Positions 15,775 to 23,580 of a DNA stretch of 64,000 bases are shown one piece after another. The notes below the pieces were generated by a model, which worked only from the letters and a program-made list of their open reading frames with translations, made no database searches and was not told the DNA's origin. Source of the DNA: Streptomyces nigrescens. GTDB lineage: Bacteria > Actinomycetota > Actinomycetes > Streptomycetales > Streptomycetaceae. The DNA lies in NCBI GenBank assembly GCA_024349765.1, contig AP026073.1, positions 7,502,001 through 7,566,000 of the forward strand. The letters run 5' to 3'. The stretch's first letter is position 1. Each line of letters opens with the position of its first letter. The position numbers and the translations under genes are program-made.

Positions 15775-16977
15775 TCAGAACAGCCCTTCCTGTTCCCCGC
15801 CCCGCTCCCCTCCCCGTTCCGGCCCGCCCGGTCCCGCCGTACGGGCCGGCAGCACCGGCACGGTCGTCACCCGCCCCGCGGCCGCCCCCAGCACCCACCC
15901 CGACAGCAACCGCGCATCCATCACCGCCACCGGCCACGGCCCACCGGCCCCCGCCCCCTGCCCCGCACCGGAACGCCGCACCTCAGCCTCACCCGCCGCC
16001 CCCTCGACTCCTCCCACCAGCCGCAGATACACATCCGACCCGGCCCCGGCCAGCACCTCCCCCACGATCTCCGCCCCCGCCGTCAGCCCGCCCAACACCG
16101 CCGCACCGGCCGGTACCCGGTCGAGCCCGAACAGCTCCGTATGGTCCGTACACGCGAACTCCAGCGGCTCAAGCGTCTCCGGCCATCCACCCAACTGCCG
16201 TGCCCTCGCGTGGAGTTGAGCCAGCTCGGCGCACCGCTCCGGCACCGCCGGCAGCACCCCCCGCGCCGCCCGCTTCGCCGCCTTCGTGAAGCGGTCCGGG
16301 ATCGCCAGGGCGCTCCCCAGCAGCGCCTCCGCCCGTCGCGCCGCCATCAGCGGTCCGCGGCCCAGCCATGCGTACGCCACCGCGCCCTGCTCCACCAACC
16401 GCGCCGGCCCCCGCTCGGCGGCCGTGATCCCCACCTTGAGCAGACCGGGCCCGAAGTACGCGAGATAGACGGCATACGGGCGCGGGTCGTCGGCCATGGT
16501 GTCCGCGGCCACCGACCGCGAACGGTCCAACTGGGCGCACCGCGCGCACTGGTCCTTGGCACTCTCCCCGTCCAGCACCGCCGCATACGGGCACACCAGC
16601 CAGCGGCCGGCCCGCCGCACGCCCAGGCAACGGCGCTCCCCCTGCGCCGCGAAGGCCAGCATCTTCCCCGCGGGGAGCAGACTCTCCCGCTCCTCGTCCC
16701 GCTCGGCGCAATACCAGCCCAGCCGCTGCCCGAACCCCGCCGACGCCCCCTCCGCCCCGCGCCCCGCCGGAGGCGCCGATCCACCCCCCGCCGACCCGCC
16801 GGGCTCCCTCAGTCCGTCAGCCCCCCTCAGCGCACCGGAGCCCGTCAGCGCACCAGACACCGCCCCCGACCCGAACCCCGCTCCCGGCCCTGGCCCTTGC
16901 CTTGGCCCCGCCCCTGACCCCGTCCGTACCCCCGAACCACCGCCTGACCAGCGCGGTCCCGTACATCGCCACCACAC
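15775..16977 (-). CDS. DUF2797 family protein
   Basis: Conserved protein of unknown function, 400 residues. The recognisable core holds 'GERRCLGVRRAGRWLVCPYA', 'DQCARCAQLDRSRSVAADTM', DDPRPYAVYLAYFGPGLLKV and 'GITAAERGPARLVEQGA'; the latter resembles a GIY-YIG-like fold start (YAVYLAYFG...KVGIT), with Cys pairs that could bind zinc. I place the start at GTG 16977 (protein opening WWRCTGPRW), which matches how this family begins; the frame stays open 261 nt further but that part is Gly/Ala repeats. A ~60-residue Gly/Ser/Ala-rich insert follows the start. A nucleic-acid role is only a guess. Confidence 0.75.
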   Translation of the reverse strand: MWWRCTGPRWSGGGSGVRTGSGAGPRQGPGPGAGFGSGAVSGALTGSGALRGADGLREPGGSAGGGSAPPAGRGAEGASAGFGQRLGWYCAERDEERESLLPAGKMLAFAAQGERRCLGVRRAGRWLVCPYAAVLDGESAKDQCARCAQLDRSRSVAADTMADDPRPYAVYLAYFGPGLLKVGITAAERGPARLVEQGAVAYAWLGRGPLMAARRAEALLGSALAIPDRFTKAAKRAARGVLPAVPERCAELAQLHARARQLGGWPETLEPLEFACTDHTELFGLDRVPAGAAVLGGLTAGAEIVGEVLAGAGSDVYLRLVGGVEGAAGEAEVRRSGAGQGAGAGGPWPVAVMDARLLSGWVLGAAAGRVTTVPVLPARTAGPGGPERGGERGGEQEGLF

Positions 16978-17077
16978 ATCGCCAGCGTACGACCCCCCAC
17001 TGACAACGCCCGTCTCACACACGAGCGCCCGCCTCCCACACGCGCGCCCAGCTCCCGCACGCGCCACCCGACGACCC

Positions 17078-17104
17078 GCACCCGCACCCGCACCCGCACC
17101 CGCA
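17078..17104. repeat. CCCGCA hexamer microsatellite in intergenic DNA
   Basis: About four to five perfect ACCCGC units between the DUF2797 start and the AraC stop. No gene is supported in 16978-17209. Confidence 0.6.
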
Positions 17105-17209
17105 ATCCACAGCCTCCGGCCCGCCCCTCCCGCAAGCCACAGCCCCGCCCCGCTCCGGCTCAGGCCCCGCCAGCCCCCAGCCGCCAGGCCCACAGCCACT
17201 CCCCACCCC

Positions 17210-18430
17210 TCAAGCCACCAACCCACCCCCACCCCCACCCCGACCCCGACGCCGACCGCCGACCGTCTCCCTCTCCTTCGCCCCCGGCCCCGACCCAGGC
17301 CCCGGCCCCGGTGCCGCTGCCGCTGCCGCTGCCGCCCCCAGCCCAGGCCCCGGCGTCGCCCCCGCCCCCACTCCCGGCCCCCGAAACGTGCTCCGATACG
17401 TCCGTGGCGACACCCCCAGCGCCGACTGCAGATGCTGCCGCAGCGACGCCGCCGTACCGAAGCCGGCCTCCGCCGCGATCCGGTCCACCGTCAGCTCCGT
17501 CTCCTCCAGCAACTGCCGTGCCCGCTCGATCCGTTGCTGAGTCAGCCACTGCAACGGCGAGATCCCCGCCTCCTCCCGGAACCGCCGGGTGAAGGTCCGC
17601 ACGCTCATCGCCTCGCACGCCGCGAGCTCCCGCAGCGTCACCGGCCGGTCCAGGTGTTCCAGGGCCCAGGCCCGCGCCCGGCCCGTCGAGGACACCTGCG
17701 ACTCCGGCATCGGCCGCCGGATGTACTGCGCCTGGCCGCCCTCCCGGTGCGGCGGTACGACGGTCCTCCGGGCCACATCATTGGCGACGGCCGCCCCGTG
17801 GTCGCACCGCACCATGTGCAGACACAGGTCGATGCCCGACGCGACCCCCGCCGCCGTCAGCACGTCCCCCTCATCCGTGTACAGCACGTCCGCGTCCAGC
17901 TCGACGTGCGGGAACAGTCGCCGGAAGTCGTCCACCGACCGCCAGTGCGTCGTCGCCCGCCGCCCGTCCAGCAGCCCGGCCGCCGCCAGCACGAACGCGC
18001 CCGTACAGATCGACGCGATCCGCGTCCCCGGCCGGATCCGCCCCAGCGCCTCGGCCAGTTCCGCGCTCAGCCGCCCGGCCGTACTCTCCGCCCGGTCGTA
18101 ATCCGCCCCGGAGGCCGGCACGACCACGGTGTCCGCCTCGGCGAGCGCCTCCGGCCCGTGCGCCACACACACCGTGAAGTCCGTGTCCGTCCGCACCTCC
18201 CCCGGCTCCAGCGCACAGGTCACCAGCTCGTACAGCCGCTCCCCGTCCGCCGATCGGGCCTCGCCGAAGATCCGGTGCACGATGCCCACCTCGATCGGCA
18301 GCATCCCGTCCCGCACCAGCACCGCCACCCGATGCCGCCGCACCCCCTCACCCCCGACGGCTCTCCCAGCCCCGGGCCCCATGACTGTCCCCATACCGTT
18401 CCCCATACCGTTCCGCACACCATTCCCCAT
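17210..18430 (-). CDS. GlxA-type AraC-family regulator (DJ-1/PfpI + AraC HTH)
   Basis: Transcriptional regulator, 406 residues. The N-terminal ~190 residues are a DJ-1/PfpI-like domain (VAVLVRDGMLPIEVGIVHRI; 'RIASICTGAFVLAAAGLLDG', carrying the elbow Cys). The C-terminal ~110 residues are the double AraC helix-turn-helix ('MSVRTFTRRFREEAGISPLQ' and 'GFGTAASLRQHLQSALGVSP'), followed by a Gly/Pro/Arg-rich tail. ATG 18430 follows AAGGA; several in-frame ATGs exist nearby. It is divergent from a quinone reductase 71 nt away, which is the likely target. Confidence 0.88.
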   Translation of the reverse strand: MGNGVRNGMGNGMGTVMGPGAGRAVGGEGVRRHRVAVLVRDGMLPIEVGIVHRIFGEARSADGERLYELVTCALEPGEVRTDTDFTVCVAHGPEALAEADTVVVPASGADYDRAESTAGRLSAELAEALGRIRPGTRIASICTGAFVLAAAGLLDGRRATTHWRSVDDFRRLFPHVELDADVLYTDEGDVLTAAGVASGIDLCLHMVRCDHGAAVANDVARRTVVPPHREGGQAQYIRRPMPESQVSSTGRARAWALEHLDRPVTLRELAACEAMSVRTFTRRFREEAGISPLQWLTQQRIERARQLLEETELTVDRIAAEAGFGTAASLRQHLQSALGVSPRTYRSTFRGPGVGAGATPGPGLGAAAAAAAAPGPGPGSGPGAKERETVGGRRRGRGGGGGGLVA

Positions 18431-18501
18431 GGCCCGATCCTTGCAGAGTATGGCCATCCGGCCACTCGTTCGTGCGCCCGCCCGCCCGGACAGTGGGTGT
18501 C

Positions 18502-19293
18502 ATGAAGATCCTCTGGCTGTTCGCCCACCCCGACCCGCGCTCCCTCAGTGGCGCCCTCAAGGAGGAGGGCCTGCGCACGCTCGAAGCCCACGGCCACGAG
18601 TACCGCGTCTCCGACCTGTACGCGATGAAGTGGAACCCGGTGGTCGACGCCACCGACTACGGCCACGACCCCACCGACCGCCTCCACGTCGGCCCGGCCT
18701 CCGAACACGCCTACACCCACGGCCACTTGAGCCCGGACATCGCCGAGGAACAGTCCAAGGTCACCTGGGCGGACACCGTGATCATCCAGTTCCCCCTCTG
18801 GTGGTACGGCATGCCCGCCATCCTCAAGGGCTGGTTCGACCGCGTCTTCATCAAGGGCTTCGCCTTCGGCCACACCGACCCGGAGACCGGCCGCCCGCTG
18901 CGCTACGGCGACGGCCGGCTCACCGGCAAACGCGCCATGGTGATCACCACCGCCGGCGCCCGCGCCGCCACCCTCGGCCCGCGCGGCGTCAACGGCGACC
19001 TCAACGATCTCCTCTTCCCCCTGCAGCACGGCACCCTCTGGTACACCGGCATGTCGGTGCTCCCGCCCCTCCTGATCCCCAGCGCGGACCGCACCACCCC
19101 CACCGCCTACGCAACCGCCGCCACCCGCCTACGCGAGCGCCTGCACACCCTCCCCACCACGGACCCCCTCGCCTTCCGCCACCAGAACACCGGCGACTAC
19201 GACGACGACCTCCTCCTCCACCCCCACCTCACCCCCACCCCCGCGGGCCCCTCCGCCCACTACACAGCCCCACCCCCGCCCCACCACCCCTGA
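18502..19293 (+). CDS. NAD(P)H quinone oxidoreductase, flavodoxin-like (KefF/MdaB type)
   Basis: Two-electron quinone reductase, FAD/FMN-dependent, 263 residues. It opens with ILWLFAHPDPRSLSGAL, contains 'DTVIIQFPLWWYGMPAILKG' and 'WFDRVFIKGFAFG', hallmarks of the flavodoxin_2 family, and ends in a Pro/His-rich tail. ATG 18502 has only a weak G-rich ribosome site. Divergent from the GlxA/AraC regulator, which probably controls it in response to an electrophile or redox signal. Family members average ~200 residues; the extra length is the disordered C-terminus. Confidence 0.88.
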   Translation: MKILWLFAHPDPRSLSGALKEEGLRTLEAHGHEYRVSDLYAMKWNPVVDATDYGHDPTDRLHVGPASEHAYTHGHLSPDIAEEQSKVTWADTVIIQFPLWWYGMPAILKGWFDRVFIKGFAFGHTDPETGRPLRYGDGRLTGKRAMVITTAGARAATLGPRGVNGDLNDLLFPLQHGTLWYTGMSVLPPLLIPSADRTTPTAYATAATRLRERLHTLPTTDPLAFRHQNTGDYDDDLLLHPHLTPTPAGPSAHYTAPPPPHHP

Positions 19294-19330
19294 CACCGCG
19301 CGAACGCAAAGCCCTTGGAACGCAAAAAAG

Positions 19331-19366
19331 CCGCAGGGCCGTGGATGAAGATCCACGGCCCTGCGG
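19331..19366 (-). terminator. Intrinsic terminator of the initiator tRNA
   Basis: A perfect 16-bp stem (arms 19331-19346 and 19351-19366) with a GAAG loop; read on the minus strand it is followed by CTTTTTTG. It lies just downstream of the tRNA 3' end and may also stop the quinone reductase transcript from the other side. Confidence 0.85.
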
Positions 19367-19372
19367 CGTCAG

Positions 19373-19446
19373 TAGCGGGGACAGGATTTGAACCTGCGAC
19401 CTCTGGGTTATGAGCCCAGCGAGCTACCGAGCTGCTCCACCCCGCG
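19373..19446 (-). tRNA. Initiator tRNA-fMet (CAT)
   Basis: 74 nt without encoded CCA. The minus-strand 5' end CGCGGGGTGGAGCAG and the GGG/CCC pairs flanking the CAT anticodon loop (GGGCTCATAACCC) mark it as the initiator rather than elongator. The first base pair is a C1-U72 mismatch, in keeping with the unpaired 1-72 position required in initiators (E. coli has C1-A72). Confidence 0.93.
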
Positions 19447-19648
19447 TCGGTTCCCCGAACACTACGCGACTCCGGCCCCCACGCCTAATCCTTTCCCACC
19501 ACCGACCACAACCCCCGGTCCGCCTGGCTCCGCCGCCCTGCAGGACCGCTCCTGTCCGCCGGGCGATCACCCGGCCTCGCCCGGTCTCGCTCGGTCTCGC
19601 CCAGCCTGGCCCGGCCTCACCCGTTCGCTTCCGCGAGCGTCCGCCGTC

Positions 19649-19673
19649 GTTGATGTCAGCCGTGGATGTCAGC
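19649..19673 (+). repeat. Arm-type integrase site pair (orphan copy)
   Basis: TGATGTCA at 19651 and GGATGTCA at 19664, start-to-start 13 bp, the same spacing and orientation as the pairs beside the two att copies of the intact element. Confidence 0.5.
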
Positions 19674-19980
19674 GCGGAAAGAGATCGGAATGGGGACACC
19701 GTTCAAGCTCCCCTGTTTGGTCAGCCCAGCGCCACCACGCATGACGCGCCGAGCACCGCCACAGTGACCGACAGACACGCCTTCCCTCCGGCCCTCGCCG
19801 ACTGAGCACCAGCCCGGCCGAGGCCAATGGTTCGCCGCAGTCGGGGCATTCGCGTAGGGGCCCATCGGCACGCATCAACTGGCCTGCCAGGATCACCGGT
19901 CGCCACTTCAGGACAAGCCAGTTGCTGTGCTCCGCTCCTGCGCTGCGTGGGTCAATCGCTGATGAGCGAGAGCATGCCAC
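19669..19980 (-). CDS. Small Cys-containing hypothetical protein of mobile-element type
   Basis: Up to 103 residues from GTG 19980; no good ribosome site decides the start, and the conserved-looking part begins near WRPVILAGQLM. It has one CxxC pair (ECPDCGEPL) plus later Cys residues, and aromatic/Arg-rich segments ('CRSLWRCSARHAWWRWADQT'), so it may bind zinc. I recall similar short proteins in Streptomyces mobile elements, without known function. Its place inside the older element's scar agrees with that. Confidence 0.5.
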   Translation of the reverse strand: MACSRSSAIDPRSAGAEHSNWLVLKWRPVILAGQLMRADGPLRECPDCGEPLASAGLVLSRRGPEGRRVCRSLWRCSARHAWWRWADQTGELERCPHSDLFPR

Positions 19981-20093
19981 TCAACCCGAAGAGCCCCAGG
20001 CCAAGGGCGACGGCAGCACCGACCACGAACACCACGCAAAGCAAGGAGACCACCATGACGATCCACGTCCGGCCGACCGCTGATGCGTAGTCA

Positions 20094-20316
20094 GTGTCGT
20101 CGTCACTCCAGTCGTACCCCGTCATCGCACCCCTCCCGGCCGCACCCTACCGAGCGGGCAACGGCGAGGACCTGATCTTCACTACCGAAGGTCGCACAGC
20201 GAATCGCGCGGCACTCGGCGATCGAGATCACCATGGATGTCTACGCCGAGGCGGAGGACGAAGACGCACGCGAAGCTCTCGCGATGCTGTCCGCCACCCT
20301 GGGCGGCGCCGGCTGA
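20094..20316 (+). pseudogene. Tyrosine integrase remnant of an older element
   Basis: Two broken pieces in different frames. One (within 20094-20240) reads 'NGEDLIFTTEGRTA', like the 'LVFTT' strand of the catalytic domain. The other runs from after a stop at 20173 to TGA 20314-20316 and reads 'RIARHSAIEITMDVYAEAED', the tail of a tyrosine recombinase with its nucleophile Tyr. The segment between them, including the HxxR box, is deleted. A strong SD (AAGGAG, 20043) with an 11-codon frame at 20055 precedes it and may be another truncated start. The intact integrase ends in the same place relative to its tRNA. Confidence 0.65.
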
Positions 20317-20350
20317 CCCGGTTGCTGTACTTCGCTGCCGTACGGCACGA

Positions 20351-20386
20351 CAAAGCCCCCGTCCGGACGACCCGGCGGGGGCTTTG
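20351..20386. terminator. Hairpin between old integrase remnant and att core
   Basis: Arms CAAAGCCCCC (20351-20360) and GGGGGCTTTG (20377-20386) with extra inner pairing. It mirrors the hairpin at 32724-32758 beside the intact integrase and probably terminated both the integrase and the original tRNA-Arg transcript. Confidence 0.7.
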
Positions 20387-20391
20387 ACTGC

Positions 20392-20435
20392 TGTGCGCTC
20401 GGCAGGATTCGAACCTGCAACCTTCTGATCCGTAG
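20392..20435. repeat. attL core (44 bp), partial tRNA-Arg
   Basis: Identical to 32764-32807. It carries the 3' portion of tRNA-Arg from the anticodon arm to the discriminator but no 5' half, so it is the displaced chromosomal copy, not a working tRNA. Confidence 0.92.
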
Positions 20436-20598
20436 GCGGGTGCCACTCACGGCAACCACGTCCACAGCACTGCTTCACCGCCGTGTTGGAGCGGCAGGAG
20501 ATGGATGGGGCGCCCGTCCTTGTCGGCCGGCGTCCACCGCTGTTGATGTCAACGGTTGATGTCGGCAACTTGGCTACCGAACGCCCGTGAGCTGCAGA
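20436..20598. other. Left attachment arm, non-coding
   Basis: No gene seen. Contains the arm-type repeat pair at 20542-20564 described separately. Confidence 0.5.
20542..20564 (+). repeat. Arm-type integrase site pair, left arm
   Basis: GTTGATGTCA (20542-20551) and GTTGATGTCG (20555-20564), 13 bp start to start, 107 bp inside attL. Probably bound by the integrase N-terminal domain or by Xis. Confidence 0.55.
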
Positions 20599-20739
20599 TC
20601 AGCTCTTGAAAGCCGTGATGATCGATGCCACAGCCGTTAGTAGGCCAGCGGCCGATGCCATCGCAGCAATCCAAAGGTCGAACCTTCGGCGCTGGGTTTC
20701 GGTACTCTCGTTCCCAAGAGGCCCGTCAATCTTTGCCAC
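20599..20739 (-). CDS. 46-residue single-pass membrane protein
   Basis: Short gene starting at GTG 20739, with TTGGAG 7 nt upstream. The protein starts MAKIDGPLGNESTETQRRRF and then has one hydrophobic helix of ~22 residues (LWIAAMASAAGLLTAVASII) before a short FKS tail. This is N-cytoplasmic, positive-inside topology. It is divergent from the 374-residue DNA-binding protein. No family is recognised. The clean ribosome site, reading frame and TM segment support a real gene; a plus-strand frame over the same bases (20606-20866) looks like noise. Confidence 0.6.
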   Translation of the reverse strand: MAKIDGPLGNESTETQRRRFDLWIAAMASAAGLLTAVASIITAFKS

Positions 20740-20792
20740 GGCGGTACTCCAACCTTTCACTCAGGCTCCCACAAGCCTGATCACAGTGAGGC

Positions 20793-20832
20793 GAACCCCG
20801 CTCCCATCAGTCCAGCGAAGGGAGCGGGGTTC
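20793..20832. terminator. 13-bp stem hairpin
   Basis: Arms GAACCCCGCTCCC (20793-20805) and GGGAGCGGGGTTC (20820-20832) around a 14-nt loop, with a GTGGTTTT tract following on the plus strand. It lies between the divergent 46-residue and 374-residue genes, so it may be a regulatory structure rather than a simple terminator. Confidence 0.5.
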
Positions 20833-21024
20833 GTGGTTTTCGAGTGAAGCTGTCCGGGCAACGTGATGCCAACTCGACGGCCAAATCCGGCAGTTCTCGG
20901 ACAACAGCTAGCGCCGTGACCTAGGCTTCTCTCCAGTCGCACCTACGGCAGCAGACGTGCCCGGTCAAGTCCGGACGCTGCCGGACGACCTCGGACGATC
21001 ACAGACAGAGGACCAGGGGGAGCT

Positions 21025-22149
21025 GTGACGAGCAGCCTGGCTAAGCAATTGAGGGATTTACGAGTTCGAGCCGGCAACCCATCAGTGAGGGAAATCGAAC
21101 GCCTACTGGAGAGCCAAGGGCGCAGCCACTCAATGGCCCGCTCAACAATCCAGGAAAAACTGTCCGGAAAAAGCCCAGCAAAGCTCCGCCAGATACTCGA
21201 CCTGGTTTACGCAATTTCCGAATACGGAAGACAGAACGGAACACCTCTGACGCCGCAAGAGGTGGACGAAAATTCTTGGCGCTCCAAGTATGTAGCCGCC
21301 AGCAGAAAAAGTCGACCCGAAACGCCCGCTGGGGATATTAAAATAAGCCCAAACGAAGCGAGAAGTTCGCAAACCTGGGACGCTTCTCCCCTTCAAAACG
21401 CAGGAATGACGGATCTACTTGATCTCATTTCACAGTCAGAGGGAGCCCCGCTAGTCACTTGGCTGCCACATGTGGCTAACGAAATGCATCGAGCGGAGAT
21501 GTCTTGCGAAAGCCTCATGAAGTGGGCTGCGCAGTCGAACCCCCAAGAAATCGTACAGTGCGTTGCCGCACTCGACGAGGTCTTCCCTCTCCCTGAGCAC
21601 AACGCCGACGGCCCATGGGGGAACTGGACTCCCGCTAACGACGCGACCATTGGCGCCCTGTTGAGGCACACAGCCATGGTTCATGACGTCGGCAACACTC
21701 CGATTACCGTGGTCGGGCTCCGTCGAGCCAACGTTAAAGAGTACGTGGAATCATTCCTCATCAACATGGCCTGCTGGCATCGAGCTCCCAGCCTTTGGAG
21801 CGCGGTTCAGAGCCTTCGCGCCGCCGAGCTAACCAACGACGCCTTAAGCATGTTGAGACACGTGGGAAGCAAGCGGCAGGCAACTCGCGTCCTGGAAGTA
21901 GTAGCCCACTTTGATGCACGCAATGGAATGCAAGAGAGGAATGCCATACTCAAGGGGATGGCATCCGAAGAAAAGCGCTTCATGATCGGAATTAGTGGAC
22001 TCAAGAGCGAGGAAGCACAAAAGGCCCTAATCTCCGAAATCCCTTGGCCTAAGCGACACCATTACTTCGATTTACTGAATGACGCGGGCTACGAGGAGCT
22101 GGCTAAACAGATTGAACTGCCCAAGTACAGCGACGAACCACCTTTTTAG
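21025..22149 (+). CDS. Putative DNA-binding protein, A/T-richer cargo gene
   Basis: 374 residues, GTG start with GGGGGAG before it. The N-terminal ~65 residues resemble the helix-turn-helix module common in Streptomyces regulators ('LRDLRVRAGNPSVREIERLL', then ARSTIQEKLSGKSP and a W at ~92). The remainder is mostly helical, with no motif I recognise, no TM segment and no ATPase loop. Codon use is visibly different from the rest of the window: many A/T third positions (AAA, ATT, GAA, TTA), so it was acquired separately. AICEs carry accessory genes at this end. A regulatory or host-defence role is possible but unsupported. Confidence 0.75.
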   Translation: MTSSLAKQLRDLRVRAGNPSVREIERLLESQGRSHSMARSTIQEKLSGKSPAKLRQILDLVYAISEYGRQNGTPLTPQEVDENSWRSKYVAASRKSRPETPAGDIKISPNEARSSQTWDASPLQNAGMTDLLDLISQSEGAPLVTWLPHVANEMHRAEMSCESLMKWAAQSNPQEIVQCVAALDEVFPLPEHNADGPWGNWTPANDATIGALLRHTAMVHDVGNTPITVVGLRRANVKEYVESFLINMACWHRAPSLWSAVQSLRAAELTNDALSMLRHVGSKRQATRVLEVVAHFDARNGMQERNAILKGMASEEKRFMIGISGLKSEEAQKALISEIPWPKRHHYFDLLNDAGYEELAKQIELPKYSDEPPF

Positions 22150-22222
22150 AAAGGAACCGACAAGCCGCTTCTTTCCTGCGAAGCACATGGCGCCGACCAG
22201 CCTTTGCAGGCACCGGGAGTCA

Positions 22223-22654
22223 TTAAACTATGGGCCAGCTCAACAGTTGCCGACCGTCGTGAGCACGTACCTGGGCGCCTTTCGCGTCGAGCGCATCAAG
22301 CACGCGCACCGCGTACGCCTCCACCATGTAACTCTCGACTTCTTCGCGGGTGAACCAGCGCACGTCGACGGACTCGTCTGACGTGCGCTCCCTACCGCCG
22401 ACCGGCCGGCAGCGGAAGACCAGGGCGACAACGCCGCGCTTCATGTTCTTGTAGACGCCGGTCAGGCGTTCCGTCTCAACCTTGATGCCGGTCTCTTCCA
22501 GGACCTCTCGGCAGGCGCCTTCCTCGGGGCGTTCGTCCAGTTCGAGGACGCCGCCCGGGGCTTCCCAGGCGCCGTTGTCAGCACGCTTGATCACGAGAAC
22601 GCGGCCGTCCTCGCGGACCACCACTCCGGCCACCGAAACCGAGTGAAGCGACAT
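22223..22654 (-). CDS. Nudix hydrolase (candidate Pif-like transfer immunity factor)
   Basis: Hydrolase of nucleoside-diphosphate-linked compounds, 143 residues. The Nudix box is complete: GGVLELDERPEEGACREVLE followed by ETGI. Upstream strands VSVAGVVVREDGRVLVIKR are typical. ATG 22654 follows GGGAGG at 8 nt; an upstream ATG (22684) has no ribosome site. It is divergent from the GntR repressor, with one palindromic operator between them. In pSAM2 the immunity factor Pif contains a Nudix domain and blocks redundant transfer between cells that already carry the element; the same position and fold suggest that role here. This function is inference. Confidence 0.85.
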   Translation of the reverse strand: MSLHSVSVAGVVVREDGRVLVIKRADNGAWEAPGGVLELDERPEEGACREVLEETGIKVETERLTGVYKNMKRGVVALVFRCRPVGGRERTSDESVDVRWFTREEVESYMVEAYAVRVLDALDAKGAQVRAHDGRQLLSWPIV

Positions 22655-22678
22655 TGACCGGCCCTCCCGGTTAGCGTT

Positions 22679-22694
22679 ACTCATGTACAGGAGC
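22679..22694. promoter_or_regulatory. GntR operator 1 (autoregulatory)
   Basis: ACTCATGTACAGGAGC, near-palindrome with core TGTACA, between the divergent Nudix and GntR genes. The same motif recurs at 23545 upstream of the transfer operon, so it is probably the repressor's own binding site. Confidence 0.65.
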
Positions 22695-22712
22695 ATAGGA
22701 GGACTGAAGGAC

Positions 22713-23492
22713 ATGGGCACAGCAGCCTCTAGAGACTCAGGTCAGCCACGGTACCTACAGATCGCGGAAGACCTGGCTCAGCAGATCAGGTCCGGAGTCC
22801 TTCCCCCTGGAGCCAAGGTGCCCAGTGAGTCGGAACTCATGGCCCGCTACTCCGTCTCCCAGGGCACGGCACGCAAGGCCGTGGCGGAGCTTCGGCCTAC
22901 CGGCTTGATCGACACGCACCACGGCAAGGGCTCGTTCGTGAAGAGCCAGCCGCCGGTACGCCGTAAGTCTTCCGACCGCTTCCGGCGGTCCCACCGCAAG
23001 GCCGGCAAGGCTGCCTACCTCGCGGAATCCGAGCAGGCCGGCAAGACCGCGGGCGTGACCGTGCTGTATGTCGGCCCCACCGAGGCGCCTGAAGAGATCG
23101 CGGAGCGCCTGGGCGTTCCGGCCGGCACGAAGGTGCTGGCGCGTCGGCGTCTGTACTTCAGCAACGGGACGCCTACCGAAGAGGCGACGTCGTACCTTCC
23201 GTGGGACATCGCGGAGGAGATCCCCGAGCTGCTCGCGGAAAACCCTGGGGGCGGCGGCATCTACGCGCGCCTGGAGGAGAACGGGCACATGCTGAAGGAG
23301 TTCACAGAGACCGTGCGCGCCCGGCTCGCCACGAAGCAGGAGACCGGCGCCCTGAGCCTGAGCCCCGGCTCGCCCGTGATTCACCTGGTCCGGAACGCGG
23401 AGAGCGAGGACGGCCGGGTGGTCGAGGTCTGCGACACCGTCATGGCCGCTGACCAGTTCGTTCTCGACTACCGCATCCCTGCGGGAGACTGA
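22713..23492 (+). CDS. GntR/HutC-family repressor (KorSA/TraR-like)
   Basis: 259-residue regulator of element transfer. Residues ~12-80 are the GntR winged helix ('YLQIAEDLAQQIRSGVLPPG', SESELMARYSVSQGTARKAV, GKGSFV). Residues ~115-250 are the UTRA effector domain ('VPAGTKVLARRRLYFSNGTP', 'LSPGSPVIHLVRNAESEDGR'). ATG 22713 follows a GAAGGA/AGGAGG ribosome site. KorSA of pSAM2 and TraR of Streptomyces plasmids occupy this place and repress the transfer genes and themselves to avoid lethal tra expression. The matching palindromes before this gene and before the spread/tra operon fit that model. Confidence 0.88.
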   Translation: MGTAASRDSGQPRYLQIAEDLAQQIRSGVLPPGAKVPSESELMARYSVSQGTARKAVAELRPTGLIDTHHGKGSFVKSQPPVRRKSSDRFRRSHRKAGKAAYLAESEQAGKTAGVTVLYVGPTEAPEEIAERLGVPAGTKVLARRRLYFSNGTPTEEATSYLPWDIAEEIPELLAENPGGGGIYARLEENGHMLKEFTETVRARLATKQETGALSLSPGSPVIHLVRNAESEDGRVVEVCDTVMAADQFVLDYRIPAGD

Positions 23493-23544
23493 CACAGCCT
23501 CAACTCCTCCAGCCCGTCGCGAAGAAACCTCTCGCGGCGGGTTG

Positions 23545-23560
23545 ACTCATGTACAGGAGT
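23545..23560. promoter_or_regulatory. GntR operator 2
   Basis: ACTCATGTACAGGAGT, a 16-bp palindrome with one mismatched pair, identical to operator 1 in 15 of 16 positions. It lies between the repressor gene and the transfer operon. Confidence 0.65.
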
Positions 23561-23580
23561 TGGGCATTCTCATGTCAGTA

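Larger units (their letters stand above)
19447..20391. mobile_element. Scar of an older integrative element next to tRNA-Arg
   Basis: This stretch ends exactly like the right end of the intact element: integrase 3' end, hairpin, then the tRNA-Arg 3' half. It also holds a pair of arm-type repeats (19649-19673) and a small Cys-protein gene. Nothing functional is seen in 19447-19648. The outer att copy was not found, so the left limit is unknown. Confidence 0.55.

Noticed and set aside
19373-19446. Initiator tRNA as the attachment site of the older element
   Set aside because: Elements enter at a tRNA 3' end, which here faces left toward the quinone reductase, while the scar lies on the 5' side; no duplicated tRNA-Met fragment was found.
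20606-20866. Plus-strand 86-residue frame inside the element's left arm
   Set aside because: No ribosome site or conserved character, and the opposite strand holds a better-supported 46-residue membrane protein.
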